Positions 6,725 to 13,153 of a stretch of 13,769 nt of DNA are shown here, piece after piece (positions within the stretch are counted from its first letter, which is position 1; the number at the start of each line of letters is the position of its first letter). Source of the DNA: Thermoleophilaceae bacterium (GTDB taxonomy: Bacteria > Actinomycetota > Thermoleophilia > Solirubrobacterales > Thermoleophilaceae); contig JACCYP010000275.1 of NCBI GenBank assembly GCA_013696425.1, positions 1-13,769 of the forward strand, in the 5' to 3' direction. The notes beneath the pieces are model-generated. The model searched no databases. It was not told where the DNA came from and was given only the letters and a program-made list of their open reading frames with translations. The translations under genes were made by a program, and so were the position numbers.

Positions 6725-8193
6725 TAGCGACCGTGCCTCTTCTTCCTGCGGTTGCTCGACCGCGGCTTCTTGGGCTGGGAGGCACCATTGCCTCCGTCGC
6801 CGTCAGTCTCTTCATCGACCTCGGGCGGCGCATCGGCGGTGGCCGTGGCGCCGCTGGCCTGAGCGCGCCGCGCACGCCGCTCGGCCGCGATCTGCTGCCG
6901 GTCGGACAAAGGCTTCTCCTCCACCGGGCCCAGGCCGTCCGGGTCGGCTCCGGCCGCGGGAGTCTCGGCGGCCATCCTGCCCGTCGCGTAGGCGGGCACG
7001 ACGCCGCCGTTCTCCTTCATCACGAGGCGGCGGCGGCGCACGAACTGCGGCTCGCGCTCCTTCCAGAGCGTCAGCACCGGACCCGCGATGAAGATCGACG
7101 AGTACGCGCCGGAAATGATGCCGATCATGATCGCGAAGGCGAAGTCCTGGAGCGTCGGGCCGCCGAAGAACAGGAGGGCACCCACGGGGAGCAGGGTGGA
7201 CAGCGACGTCGCGAGCGATCGCGTGAGCACCTCGGACATGGAGCGGTTCACGATCTGCGAGAACGTCGCGCGCGGCATGCGCGGCTCGTTCTCCCGGATC
7301 CGGTCGAACACGATGATCGTGTCGTAGATGGAGTAGCCCAGGATGGTGAGCAGCGCCGCGACCGTCGACGCCGTCACCTCCCGGTCGACGAGGGCGTAGA
7401 CGCCCCCTGTTATCAGGATGTCGTGGATGAGGGCGATGAGCACGGGAACTGCGAACTTGAACGAGAACCGCAGCCCGATGTAGAGCGAGAGCACGAGCAG
7501 CGATGCGATCACCGCGATGACGGCCGTGCGTGCGATCTGGGCGCCGAAGGTCGGGCCGATCGAGTCGGCCGAGAAGTCCGCCGCGGAGAGGCCGAACTCT
7601 TCGTCGAGGGCGGCCTGGACCTGAGTCACCTCGTCCGGATCGAGGTTCGCGGTCTGCAGCTGGAAGACGTTCTCGCCGAGCTCGGGCTCCTCGACCTCCT
7701 GGATCTCGGCGTCGTCGAGGCCGAGTGGCGTGAGCGTTTCGCGCACCTCGTCGACGCTCGTCGCCTGCTCGACGGGGGCCTTGATGCGCGTACCCGACTC
7801 GAAGTCGATACCGAAGTTGATGCCGAGCGTCGCGATGGCGATGGCGCCGGCGAGGATGACCATGCCGGAGGCGGAGAAGAAGCCCTTCGAGCGGCCGACG
7901 AAGTCGATGCTCCATGGCCTGCCCTCGCCCTGCGCGCCGAGCGCGTGGCGTGAGCTGAGGATGCGCGTGCGAGCGAGCGCGCCCATAATCGCGGAGGTCG
8001 CGAGCACCGCCGTGAACAGCGAGATGAGCGTGCCGATACCGAGCGTGAACGCGAAGCCGCGCACGCCGCCCGTGGCGATCATGAAGAGGATGAACGCGAC
8101 GAGGATCGTGACGACGTTCGCGTCGATGATCGTGCGCAGCGCCTTCGTGTAGCCCGCGGCAATGCCCTTGGGCACCGACGCCCCGGCTCTCAC
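6724..8193 (-). CDS. secF: SecF part of SecDF translocase, carrying SecD helices 5-6 at its N terminus
   Basis: SecDF uses the proton gradient to help pull exported proteins across the membrane after SecYEG. This 489-residue frame begins inside SecD: residues 1-85 are SecD material (GASVPKGIAAGYTKALRTI, then TM5 at about 25-42 and TM6 at about 48-72). SecF proper starts near residue 95 (IDFVGRSKGFF) with TM1 (108-125) and the NFGIDFESGT signature (126-135). The periplasmic P4 domain follows, then TM2-TM6 (about 223-375), including GYSIYDTIIVFDRIRE in TM4. The last 110 residues are a cytoplasmic tail, acidic in the middle and strongly basic at the end. The frame is continuous with the upstream secD frame except for one TAA at 8209-8211. 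The GTG start at 8193 is preceded by AAGGAAG, which may allow reinitiation, although that sequence is also simply the codons of the conserved KEE. It overlaps the small membrane gene downstream. Confidence 0.88.
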   Translation of the reverse strand: MRAGASVPKGIAAGYTKALRTIIDANVVTILVAFILFMIATGGVRGFAFTLGIGTLISLFTAVLATSAIMGALARTRILSSRHALGAQGEGRPWSIDFVGRSKGFFSASGMVILAGAIAIATLGINFGIDFESGTRIKAPVEQATSVDEVRETLTPLGLDDAEIQEVEEPELGENVFQLQTANLDPDEVTQVQAALDEEFGLSAADFSADSIGPTFGAQIARTAVIAVIASLLVLSLYIGLRFSFKFAVPVLIALIHDILITGGVYALVDREVTASTVAALLTILGYSIYDTIIVFDRIRENEPRMPRATFSQIVNRSMSEVLTRSLATSLSTLLPVGALLFFGGPTLQDFAFAIMIGIISGAYSSIFIAGPVLTLWKEREPQFVRRRRLVMKENGGVVPAYATGRMAAETPAAGADPDGLGPVEEKPLSDRQQIAAERRARRAQASGATATADAPPEVDEETDGDGGNGASQPKKPRSSNRRKKRHGR

Positions 8194-8211
8194 CTCTTCC
8201 TTTACGCGTTA
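8191..8211 (-). other. In-frame TAA interrupting a fused secDF reading frame
   Basis: On the minus strand the frame reads IVIF, then TAA (8211-8209), then RVKEE (8208-8194), then the GTG at 8193. SecD proteins have a conserved segment of the form DANVLIFERIKEE here. The stop therefore sits exactly at the usual Glu position and is one base change (G to T) away from GAA. The conserved sequence resumes immediately after it, with no frame change. Confidence 0.9.
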
Positions 8212-9708
8212 GAAGATGACGATGTTGGCGTCGGCCGCCACGGCCAGGGTGAGCACCATGCCGGCGATGCCCGGCAGCGTGAGCGTGACCGGGATCAGCT
8301 TCACGACGGCCAGCAGGAAGAGCGCGTAGAGGCCGAGGGTGATGACGGCGATGCCGTCGAGCACGCGGTAGAAGAGCAGCAGGAAGAGCGCCGTAAGGAT
8401 GAGGCCCGCGGCGCCGGCCTTCAGGCCCTGGTCGAGCGCCTGGGCGCCGAGCGTGGCGGAGACCTGCGTCTTCGAGACGAGCTTCAGGTCGATCGGCAGC
8501 GCGCCGATGCGCAGGCTGTTGGCGAGGTCCGCGGCCTCCTGGAACCCGCCGATGCCGTTGATCTGCGCGCCCGTCTTGCCGTCGATCCCCTCCGGGTTCT
8601 CGCGGAAGTCGATCGTCGCGAGCGAGACGATCTGGTTGTCGAGGGTGATCGCGAAACGCTGGAAGGCGGCGTCACGGTCCGCGCCCGGCGGGAGGATCTG
8701 CTCCGAGCCGCGCTCGGCCAGCCGCTTGGTCACGCGCGCGAAGGCCTTCTGGCCCTTGTCGGTGAACTCGAAGGCCACCACGGGCTCCTGCGTCTGCGGG
8801 TCGTTTCGCTGCTCGGGGTCCTTGATCTCGGTGCCCGAGAGCTCGGAGTCGTCCTCGACCACGTAGTAGTTCTCGGGCTCCGGCGCGTTCTCGGGCAGCG
8901 TCGCCGGGCGCTCGGCCTTGATCACCGCGACGCCGCGTGGCACCTTGACCACGGTCGAGCCGGCCGGGGGGCCGCCGATCGTCCCGGCGCGGCCGGGCAC
9001 CTTGGTCTGCTGACCCAGCTCCGTGATCTCCTTCGCGCAGGGCGAGCCCGCCTTCGGCTGGTCCTTCGCCGGCAGCGGCGTCTCGCTCGGCTCGTAGTCG
9101 GAGAGCAGCTCCTCGCAGGTCGCGTCGGGACCCTTGAGCGGCTGCTTGTTCTTGTCGAAGAGGTAGAGCTTCTCGCCGGCCGAATCGTTCCGCTCGTCCC
9201 ACTCGGCCAAGGTCCGCTCGCTCTCCTTGGCCCCCGGCGGCACGTCTGACTTCTCGGCCTTCGGCTTCGCCTTGGAGGCCTCCGTGACGGCGTCGAAGAG
9301 GCCCGGGGTCGGGGCGTTCGGGTCCGAGAGGACGTTCGCCTCCCAGTCGTAGAACTGGAGCTGGGCCGTGGTGCCGACCTGGCGCTCCGCGCGCTCGGGG
9401 TCATCGATGTCCGGCAGCCCGATCGAGATCTGGTTGGCGCCCGCGGACTGGATCTCTGGCTCCGAGACGCCGAGCGAGTCGGTGCGCTTGCGGATCGTCT
9501 CGATCGCGTCGTCGATCGCCTCCGGCGTGACCGTCGGCACCTGCGGGGTCGGGCGGCCCTCGTAGACGAGCTCGGTGCCGCCCTTCAGGTCGAGGCCGAG
9601 CTTCGTCGGCTTCGAGAGCGGCGTGCCGGGCACGATGATGAGCAGGGCGAGCACCAGCAGCACCGCCACTCCGGCGAGCACGTACAGGTTGCGGGCGCGG
9701 CTGGCCAA
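8209..9708 (-). CDS. secD: SecD part of SecDF translocase, truncated after transmembrane helix 4
   Basis: The 499-residue frame has SecD TM1 (about 8-27), the GLDLKGGTELVYEG signature (38-51), a large periplasmic P1 domain, and TM2-TM4 (about 431-448, 451-470, 474-499), ending in LAVAADANIVIF. P1 is enlarged by a low-complexity, Lys/Glu/Pro-rich insertion at about 125-305 between the two halves (RTDSLGVSEPEIQ; VAFEFTDKGQKAFARVT). The frame ends at a TAA in the cytoplasmic loop before TM5, where intact SecD continues with ERIKEE. The missing helices are encoded at the start of the next frame, so the gene looks like a fused secDF broken by one stop. The likely start is TTG at 9708, 9 bases after the stop of the PAS gene and in the same frame. 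GAAGGA lies very close to it, so the exact start is uncertain. No yajC is present upstream. Confidence 0.9.
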   Translation of the reverse strand: MASRARNLYVLAGVAVLLVLALLIIVPGTPLSKPTKLGLDLKGGTELVYEGRPTPQVPTVTPEAIDDAIETIRKRTDSLGVSEPEIQSAGANQISIGLPDIDDPERAERQVGTTAQLQFYDWEANVLSDPNAPTPGLFDAVTEASKAKPKAEKSDVPPGAKESERTLAEWDERNDSAGEKLYLFDKNKQPLKGPDATCEELLSDYEPSETPLPAKDQPKAGSPCAKEITELGQQTKVPGRAGTIGGPPAGSTVVKVPRGVAVIKAERPATLPENAPEPENYYVVEDDSELSGTEIKDPEQRNDPQTQEPVVAFEFTDKGQKAFARVTKRLAERGSEQILPPGADRDAAFQRFAITLDNQIVSLATIDFRENPEGIDGKTGAQINGIGGFQEAADLANSLRIGALPIDLKLVSKTQVSATLGAQALDQGLKAGAAGLILTALFLLLFYRVLDGIAVITLGLYALFLLAVVKLIPVTLTLPGIAGMVLTLAVAADANIVIF

Positions 9709-9717
9709 GTCCTTCGC

Positions 9718-10161
9718 CTACTTCGGGGTGAGCACGATCAGCAGGCCGCCGTCGTCGTCGTAGGCCGGGAAGATGTCCGCCTTCGCCGGCTCCGGCCGGT
9801 CGCCCTCGGCATGCACCACGACGGGCTTGTCGAGCACGCGCACGCCCCATTCCAGAGCGGTGCCGATGTGGTCGTCGCCGTTCTCGAAGTTGAGGCCGAG
9901 CACGTCGCGCACGGGCTGGCCGACCACGTCGGTGTCGCCGAGGCCGGTGAGCTCGCGCGAGCCCCGGCCGGCGCCGATCACGTTGGCCTCCGCATCACAC
10001 ACGAAGAACGCCGCATTTGGAGCCGGGTAATAGTCGTCGAGCAGCTCGAAGAGGAACGCGAAACCGCACTTCTCGCAGCCGCGCGGGCGGTTGCTGAAGC
10101 CGGCGGTGCGGGAGCTTGCTTCGCTGCGCGCTCCGCAGTTCGGGCAGATGAAGTTCGCCAT
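9718..10161 (-). CDS. Zinc-ribbon and PAS domain protein
   Basis: The 147-residue soluble protein has an N-terminal zinc ribbon (Cys6, Cys9, Cys29, Cys32 in CPNC and CEKC). A single PAS-like domain follows (about 44-145), with NAAFFVCDAEANVIGAGRGS forming the first strands and GQPVRDVLGL the typical following helix. PAS domains sense ligands, redox state or partners, and the ribbon may bind nucleic acid or protein. No output domain (kinase, GGDEF, helix-turn-helix) is attached, so the way it signals is unknown. It occupies the place where yajC usually precedes secD and is 9 bases from the secD start, which suggests co-transcription with the translocase. There is no Shine-Dalgarno; a TAGCCT hexamer 8 bases upstream suggests a leaderless start at 10161. 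The domain calls are good; the biological role is unknown. Confidence 0.85.
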   Translation of the reverse strand: MANFICPNCGARSEASSRTAGFSNRPRGCEKCGFAFLFELLDDYYPAPNAAFFVCDAEANVIGAGRGSRELTGLGDTDVVGQPVRDVLGLNFENGDDHIGTALEWGVRVLDKPVVVHAEGDRPEPAKADIFPAYDDDGGLLIVLTPK

Positions 10162-10169
10162 CGGCAGAA

Positions 10170-10175
10170 AGGCTA
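10170..10175 (-). promoter_or_regulatory. Candidate -10 element for the PAS-secDF unit
   Basis: TAGCCT on the minus strand lies 8 bases before the ATG at 10161, in a divergent spacer of only 66 bases. It is the same hexamer as the one at 353-358. No -35 consensus is visible. Confidence 0.35.
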
Positions 10176-10215
10176 GTGCCTACCCCGTTAGGGAACGCTA
10201 AAGCCGGTGCCCATC

Positions 10216-10221
10216 TACCAT
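10216..10221 (+). promoter_or_regulatory. Candidate -10 element for the plus-strand two-gene unit
   Basis: TACCAT lies 6 bases before the ATG at 10228, matching TAnnnT at leaderless spacing. It supports choosing that ATG over the in-frame GTG at 10207. No -35 consensus is visible. Confidence 0.33.
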
Positions 10222-10227
10222 CGGCGT

Positions 10228-10536
10228 ATGAGCACCGTCGGCCGGCAGCGCCCGTTCAAAGACCTCCCGGGAGAGGATCTCGTGACCGGCGGGATCGAGG
10301 ATCTCGCGGCCGGCCGGAACTCGGCGGCGGCGCTACTGGTGTCCCTGGCGGCGCCTCGCCTCGAAGCGCTCGGGGTGGCGGTACCAACGCCCGCCGGCGC
10401 GACGGACCGCCCCGCTCATCAGCTGTACGACCTGCTGGCCGACGAAGGCTCCGACTCCGCGCACTCCAGGTACAACGCACTGATAGGCAGGATGGCGAGC
10501 TTCTGCCGGGCGGCCGAGCGTGCGAGCGCCCGCTGA
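10228..10536 (+). CDS. Protein of unknown function, partner of the downstream nucleotidyltransferase-like gene
   Basis: The 102-residue soluble protein is predicted to be mainly helical. Notable stretches are DLVTGGIEDLAAGRNSAAAL (18-37), LAAPRLEALGVAVP (40-53) and the C-terminal HSRYNALIGRMASFCRAAE (79-97). It has no signal peptide or membrane segment, and I recognise no named domain. From memory, similar short proteins with the L-x-x-G...A-A-L-L-V and A-H-S-R-Y-N-A-L-I patterns precede DUF6036-like genes in other actinobacteria, which would make the pair conserved; this needs a search. It overlaps the next gene by 17 bases, so the two are translated from one message. The ATG at 10228 is preferred over GTG at 10207 because of the -10-like hexamer before it. 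Its transcription opposes that of the surrounding repair and secretion genes, indicating an insertion into the cluster. Confidence 0.72.
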   Translation: MSTVGRQRPFKDLPGEDLVTGGIEDLAAGRNSAAALLVSLAAPRLEALGVAVPTPAGATDRPAHQLYDLLADEGSDSAHSRYNALIGRMASFCRAAERASAR

Positions 10537-11047
10537 CGCCGAGTCGGTCCGCGCGTTTCTCGAGGCACTCGGGCGCGCAGGGCGCTCGGAGGCCAGGCTC
10601 TACCTGACCGGAGGCGCGACCGCCGTGCTCTACGGGTGGCGCGAGTCGACTCTCGACATCGACATCCGCATCGACCCCGAGAGCGACGACCTGCTCCGCG
10701 CGATCCCTGCGCTCAAGGAGCGCCTGAACGTGAACGTCGAGCTCGCCTCGCCGCCCGACTTCATCCCGGAGCTTCCAGGCTGGCGCGAGCGGAGCCCGCA
10801 CGTGGTCCGTGCGGGCGCCATCGACGTCCACCACTTCGACCCCTACTCGCAGGCGCTCTCGAAGGTCGAACGCGGCTTTGATCAGGATCTCGAGGATGTG
10901 CGGTCGCTGATCGAGCACGGGCTCGTGGAGCCCGCGCGCGCGGTGGAGCTGTACGAGGCCATCGAGCCGGAGCTGTTCCGCTACCCCGCACTCGACCCTG
11001 CGTCGTTCCGCGCGAAGGTCGAGCGGGCGTTCAGAACAGCGACGTAG
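10520..11047 (+). CDS. DUF6036-like nucleotidyltransferase-fold protein
   Basis: The 175-residue protein has the minimal nucleotidyltransferase signature: TGGATAVLYGW (30-40) with Gly31-Gly32, then STLDIDIRI (43-51) with Asp46 and Asp48, and a possible third acidic residue at Glu74 (NVNVELASP). After FIPELPGW (81-88) comes IDVHHFDPYSQALSKVERGF (101-120), then DQDLEDV (121-127), a Lys and Asp-rich helix like that of AbiEii/MenT-type toxin nucleotidyltransferases. ELFRYPALDP follows near the end. The pattern matches my memory of the DUF6036 family. Family members are thought to transfer nucleotides, but the substrate is unknown. It starts with GTG inside the preceding gene and its 3' end overlaps ruvB by 17 bases. 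The pairing with a small overlapping partner resembles a toxin-antitoxin layout, though here the putative enzyme is the second gene. Fold fairly sure; function not. Confidence 0.82.
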   Translation: MRAPADAESVRAFLEALGRAGRSEARLYLTGGATAVLYGWRESTLDIDIRIDPESDDLLRAIPALKERLNVNVELASPPDFIPELPGWRERSPHVVRAGAIDVHHFDPYSQALSKVERGFDQDLEDVRSLIEHGLVEPARAVELYEAIEPELFRYPALDPASFRAKVERAFRTAT

Positions 11048-12071
11048 CTTCGGCGCTGCGGGGCTCGAGGCCCAGATGCTCGTAGGCTGCGGGGGTCGCG
11101 ACCCGGCCGCGCTGGGTGCGCTTGAGCAGCCCCTGCTGGAGCAGATAGGGCTCGTAGACGTCCTCGATCGTGTCGGCCTCCTCACTCACCGCCACCGCCA
11201 GGGTGGAGAGCCCGACGGGGCCGCCGTCGAACTTCTCGCAGATGACCTTGAGGATCTCGCGGTCGAGGCGGTCGAGGCCGGCCTTGTCGACCTGGAGCAT
11301 GCCGAGGGCGTCGTCGGCCACCTGGGCGTCGATCACGCCGGTGCCGCGCACCTCGGCGAAGTCGCGGATGCGCTTGAGCAGCCGGTTGGCCACACGCGGC
11401 GTGCCGCGCGAGCGTGAGGCGATGGCGGTGGCGCCGCCGGGCTCGATCTCGACCTCGAGGATGCCCGCGGAGCGCATCACGATCTCCGCGAGCTCCGGCG
11501 GGTCGTAGAGCTCGAGGCGCAGCGTGACCCCGAAGCGGTCGCGCAGCGGCGTGGTGAGCAGGCCGCTGCGGGTGGTTGCGCCGATCATGGTGAAGGGCGG
11601 GATGTCGAGGTTCACGAGTCGCGCGCCGGCGCCCTGGCCGACTGTGATCGGCAGCTTGCCGTCCTCCATCGCCGGATAGAAGGTCTCCTCGAGGGCGCGT
11701 GGGAGCCGGTGGATCTCGTCCACGAAGAACACCGAGCGCGGCTCGAGGCCGGTGAGCGGCGAGGCGATGTCGGCCTTGCGCTGGAAGGCGGGGCCGGCGG
11801 TCTGCTTGAAGTCGACGCCCAGCTCGTTGGCCACGATCTGGGCCAGCGAGGTCTTGCCGAGGCCGGGCGGGCCCGCGAGCAGCACGTGGTCAAGCGGCTC
11901 GCCCCGCGCGCGGGCCGCCTCGATGAACACCTGCAGCTGCTCCTTCACCACCGGCTGCCCGACGAAGTCGTCGAGGCGCTTGGGGCGTAGAGAGCGATCG
12001 AGCTCGTCGTCCGCCGGGAGCGGCGCGGCCTCCTGCAGGCGCTCGGCGCCGGGGGTGCGGATGCCGCCCAT
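11031..12071 (-). CDS. ruvB: Holliday junction branch migration ATPase RuvB
   Basis: The 346-residue AAA+ motor forms hexameric rings that drive Holliday-junction branch migration with RuvA. Visible motifs are Walker A AGPPGLGKTS (66-75), Walker B VFFVDEIHR (114-122), sensor 1 IGATTRSG (163-170), the arginine-finger region PLRDRFG (175-181) and sensor 2 RGTPRVANRLL (222-232). The C-terminal winged helix contains FDGGPVGLSTLA (281-292). Length is normal. Its ATG directly follows the ruvA stop (TAGATG), with AGGAAG 8 bases upstream inside ruvA, so it is translationally coupled. Its 3' end overlaps the convergent nucleotidyltransferase-like gene by 17 bases. The genes often found next in this cluster (queA, tgt, yajC) are absent. 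Confidence 0.98.
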   Translation of the reverse strand: MGGIRTPGAERLQEAAPLPADDELDRSLRPKRLDDFVGQPVVKEQLQVFIEAARARGEPLDHVLLAGPPGLGKTSLAQIVANELGVDFKQTAGPAFQRKADIASPLTGLEPRSVFFVDEIHRLPRALEETFYPAMEDGKLPITVGQGAGARLVNLDIPPFTMIGATTRSGLLTTPLRDRFGVTLRLELYDPPELAEIVMRSAGILEVEIEPGGATAIASRSRGTPRVANRLLKRIRDFAEVRGTGVIDAQVADDALGMLQVDKAGLDRLDREILKVICEKFDGGPVGLSTLAVAVSEEADTIEDVYEPYLLQQGLLKRTQRGRVATPAAYEHLGLEPRSAEATSLF

Positions 12072-12647
12072 CTAGGCCGCTTCCTTGAGCGCGGCGGCGA
12101 TGAGCTCCTCGGGCGTCTCGCCCTCCACGCCGTCGAGCAGAACGTCGGCCTCGCCCGGCTCGTAGCCGAGGCCGAGCAGTCCTTCGCGGGCGATCACGCG
12201 CGGATCGTCGGAGCGGATGATCGCGATCTCGTCGGCACCTGTGGGGCCGGTGACCTTCTCGCGCAGCTCGACGATGATCCGCTCCGCCGTGCGCTTGCCG
12301 ATGCCGGGCACGGCCTGGAAGCGGGCGGAGTCCCCGGATGCGATCGCGTTCGTGAGCTCGCGCACCGTGCCGCCGGAGAGCACCGCGAGCGCCACCTTCG
12401 GCCCCACACTCTGCACACCGTTCAGCAGCAGGAACAGCTCGCGCTCGTCCTCGGTCGCGAACCCGAAGAGGTACATGCCGTCGTCGCGCATCACGAGGTG
12501 GGTGTGGAGCACGGCCTCCTTGCCGGCGGCCGGCACCTTGTCGAGCGTCTCGGCCGACACCGCGAGGCGGTAGCCGACCCCGGCGCACTCGACCACCACG
12601 TGGTCGGGCCGGCGCACGAGCACGGGCCCGCGTACCGAGGCGATCAT
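12072..12647 (-). CDS. ruvA: Holliday junction DNA-binding protein RuvA
   Basis: The 191-residue protein binds the four-way junction and recruits RuvB. It has the N-terminal OB domain (MIASVRGPVL; VVECAGVGYRLAV) and two helix-hairpin-helix motifs (LNGVQSVGPKVALAVLSG at 75-92 and FQAVPGIGKRTAERIIVEL at 110-128). The C-terminal domain III (about 147-191) contacts RuvB. The reading frame stays open to 12839, but the family start is the ATG at 12647, which has a strong GGGAGG 7 bases upstream and overlaps the ruvC stop as ATGA. It sits between ruvC and ruvB in one coupled unit. Confidence 0.98.
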   Translation of the reverse strand: MIASVRGPVLVRRPDHVVVECAGVGYRLAVSAETLDKVPAAGKEAVLHTHLVMRDDGMYLFGFATEDERELFLLLNGVQSVGPKVALAVLSGGTVRELTNAIASGDSARFQAVPGIGKRTAERIIVELREKVTGPTGADEIAIIRSDDPRVIAREGLLGLGYEPGEADVLLDGVEGETPEELIAAALKEAA

Positions 12648-13135
12648 CCGATCGCCTCCCGCAGTGAGGCGCCATTCGCGTGGCAGACGGCCACGGCGAG
12701 GGCGTCGGCGGCGTGATCGGGCTGCGGGGGCTCGGGGAGCGAGAGCAGGGCGCCGACCATCCGCTGCACCTGGTCCTTGTCCGCGCCGCCCGAGCCGCAC
12801 ACGGCCTGCTTCACGGCCTGGGGCGTGTAGGAGAAGCACGGCACGCCCGCCATGCCGGCGCTCAGGAGCACGGCCCCGCGGGCCTGCCCGACGGCGAATG
12901 CGGTGCGCACGTTCTTGCCGAAGAAGAGATCCTCGACGGCCATGGCGGCGGGCTCGTGCTCGGAGATCAGGTCACACACGCGCACGTGAATGCGCGCCAG
13001 GCGCTTCTCGAGCGGCTCGTCGGGGCCCGTGCCGATCACGCCGCCGTCGAGCGCGGCCATGCGCTGTCCGCGCGAGATAACCACGCCGTAGCCCGTGTGA
13101 GCGGTGCCAGGATCGATGCCGAGGACGACCACCAT
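12644..13135 (-). CDS. ruvC: Holliday junction resolvase RuvC
   Basis: The 163-residue homodimeric endonuclease cleaves Holliday junctions symmetrically. The RNase H-like catalytic residues are visible: Asp8 in LGIDPGTAHTGYG, Glu68 in MAVEDLFFGKN, and His141 and Asp144 in PDHAADALAVA. The His-Ala-Ala-Asp ending is the form found in Thermus RuvC rather than the Asp-Ala-Ala-Asp of E. coli. Length is normal. AAGGGG directly abuts the ATG, which is closer than a working Shine-Dalgarno should be; the GTG at codon 2 would hardly improve this, so the start may be leaderless or weak. Its stop overlaps the ruvA start (ATGA). It follows yebC by 46 bases, a gap that contains an inverted repeat. Confidence 0.97.
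   Translation of the reverse strand: MVVVLGIDPGTAHTGYGVVISRGQRMAALDGGVIGTGPDEPLEKRLARIHVRVCDLISEHEPAAMAVEDLFFGKNVRTAFAVGQARGAVLLSAGMAGVPCFSYTPQAVKQAVCGSGGADKDQVQRMVGALLSLPEPPQPDHAADALAVAVCHANGASLREAIG
12655..12660 (-). promoter_or_regulatory. Ribosome binding site of ruvA
   Basis: GGGAGG on the minus strand lies 7 bases before the ATG at 12647, inside the end of ruvC. It decides the ruvA start against the longer open frame. Confidence 0.7.
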
Positions 13136-13153
13136 CCCCTTGATTCTGCGGCT

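Noticed and set aside
4793..6727. 644-codon open frame on the plus strand opposite recJ
   Set aside because: It is low-complexity, rich in Arg, Gly and Ala and shows no domain, while the minus strand carries complete RecJ motifs. A typical antisense shadow in GC-rich coding DNA.
6688..7953. 421-codon plus-strand frame opposite secF
   Set aside because: Shadow of secF; no domain or credible start signal.
10256..11185. 309-codon minus-strand frame across the two plus-strand genes
   Set aside because: Low-complexity, and the plus strand has the nucleotidyltransferase motifs.
12072..12839. Longer ruvA start at 12839
   Set aside because: The extra residues lie in ruvC coding sequence and are Arg-rich noise. 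The family start MIASVRG at 12647 has a strong ribosome binding site.
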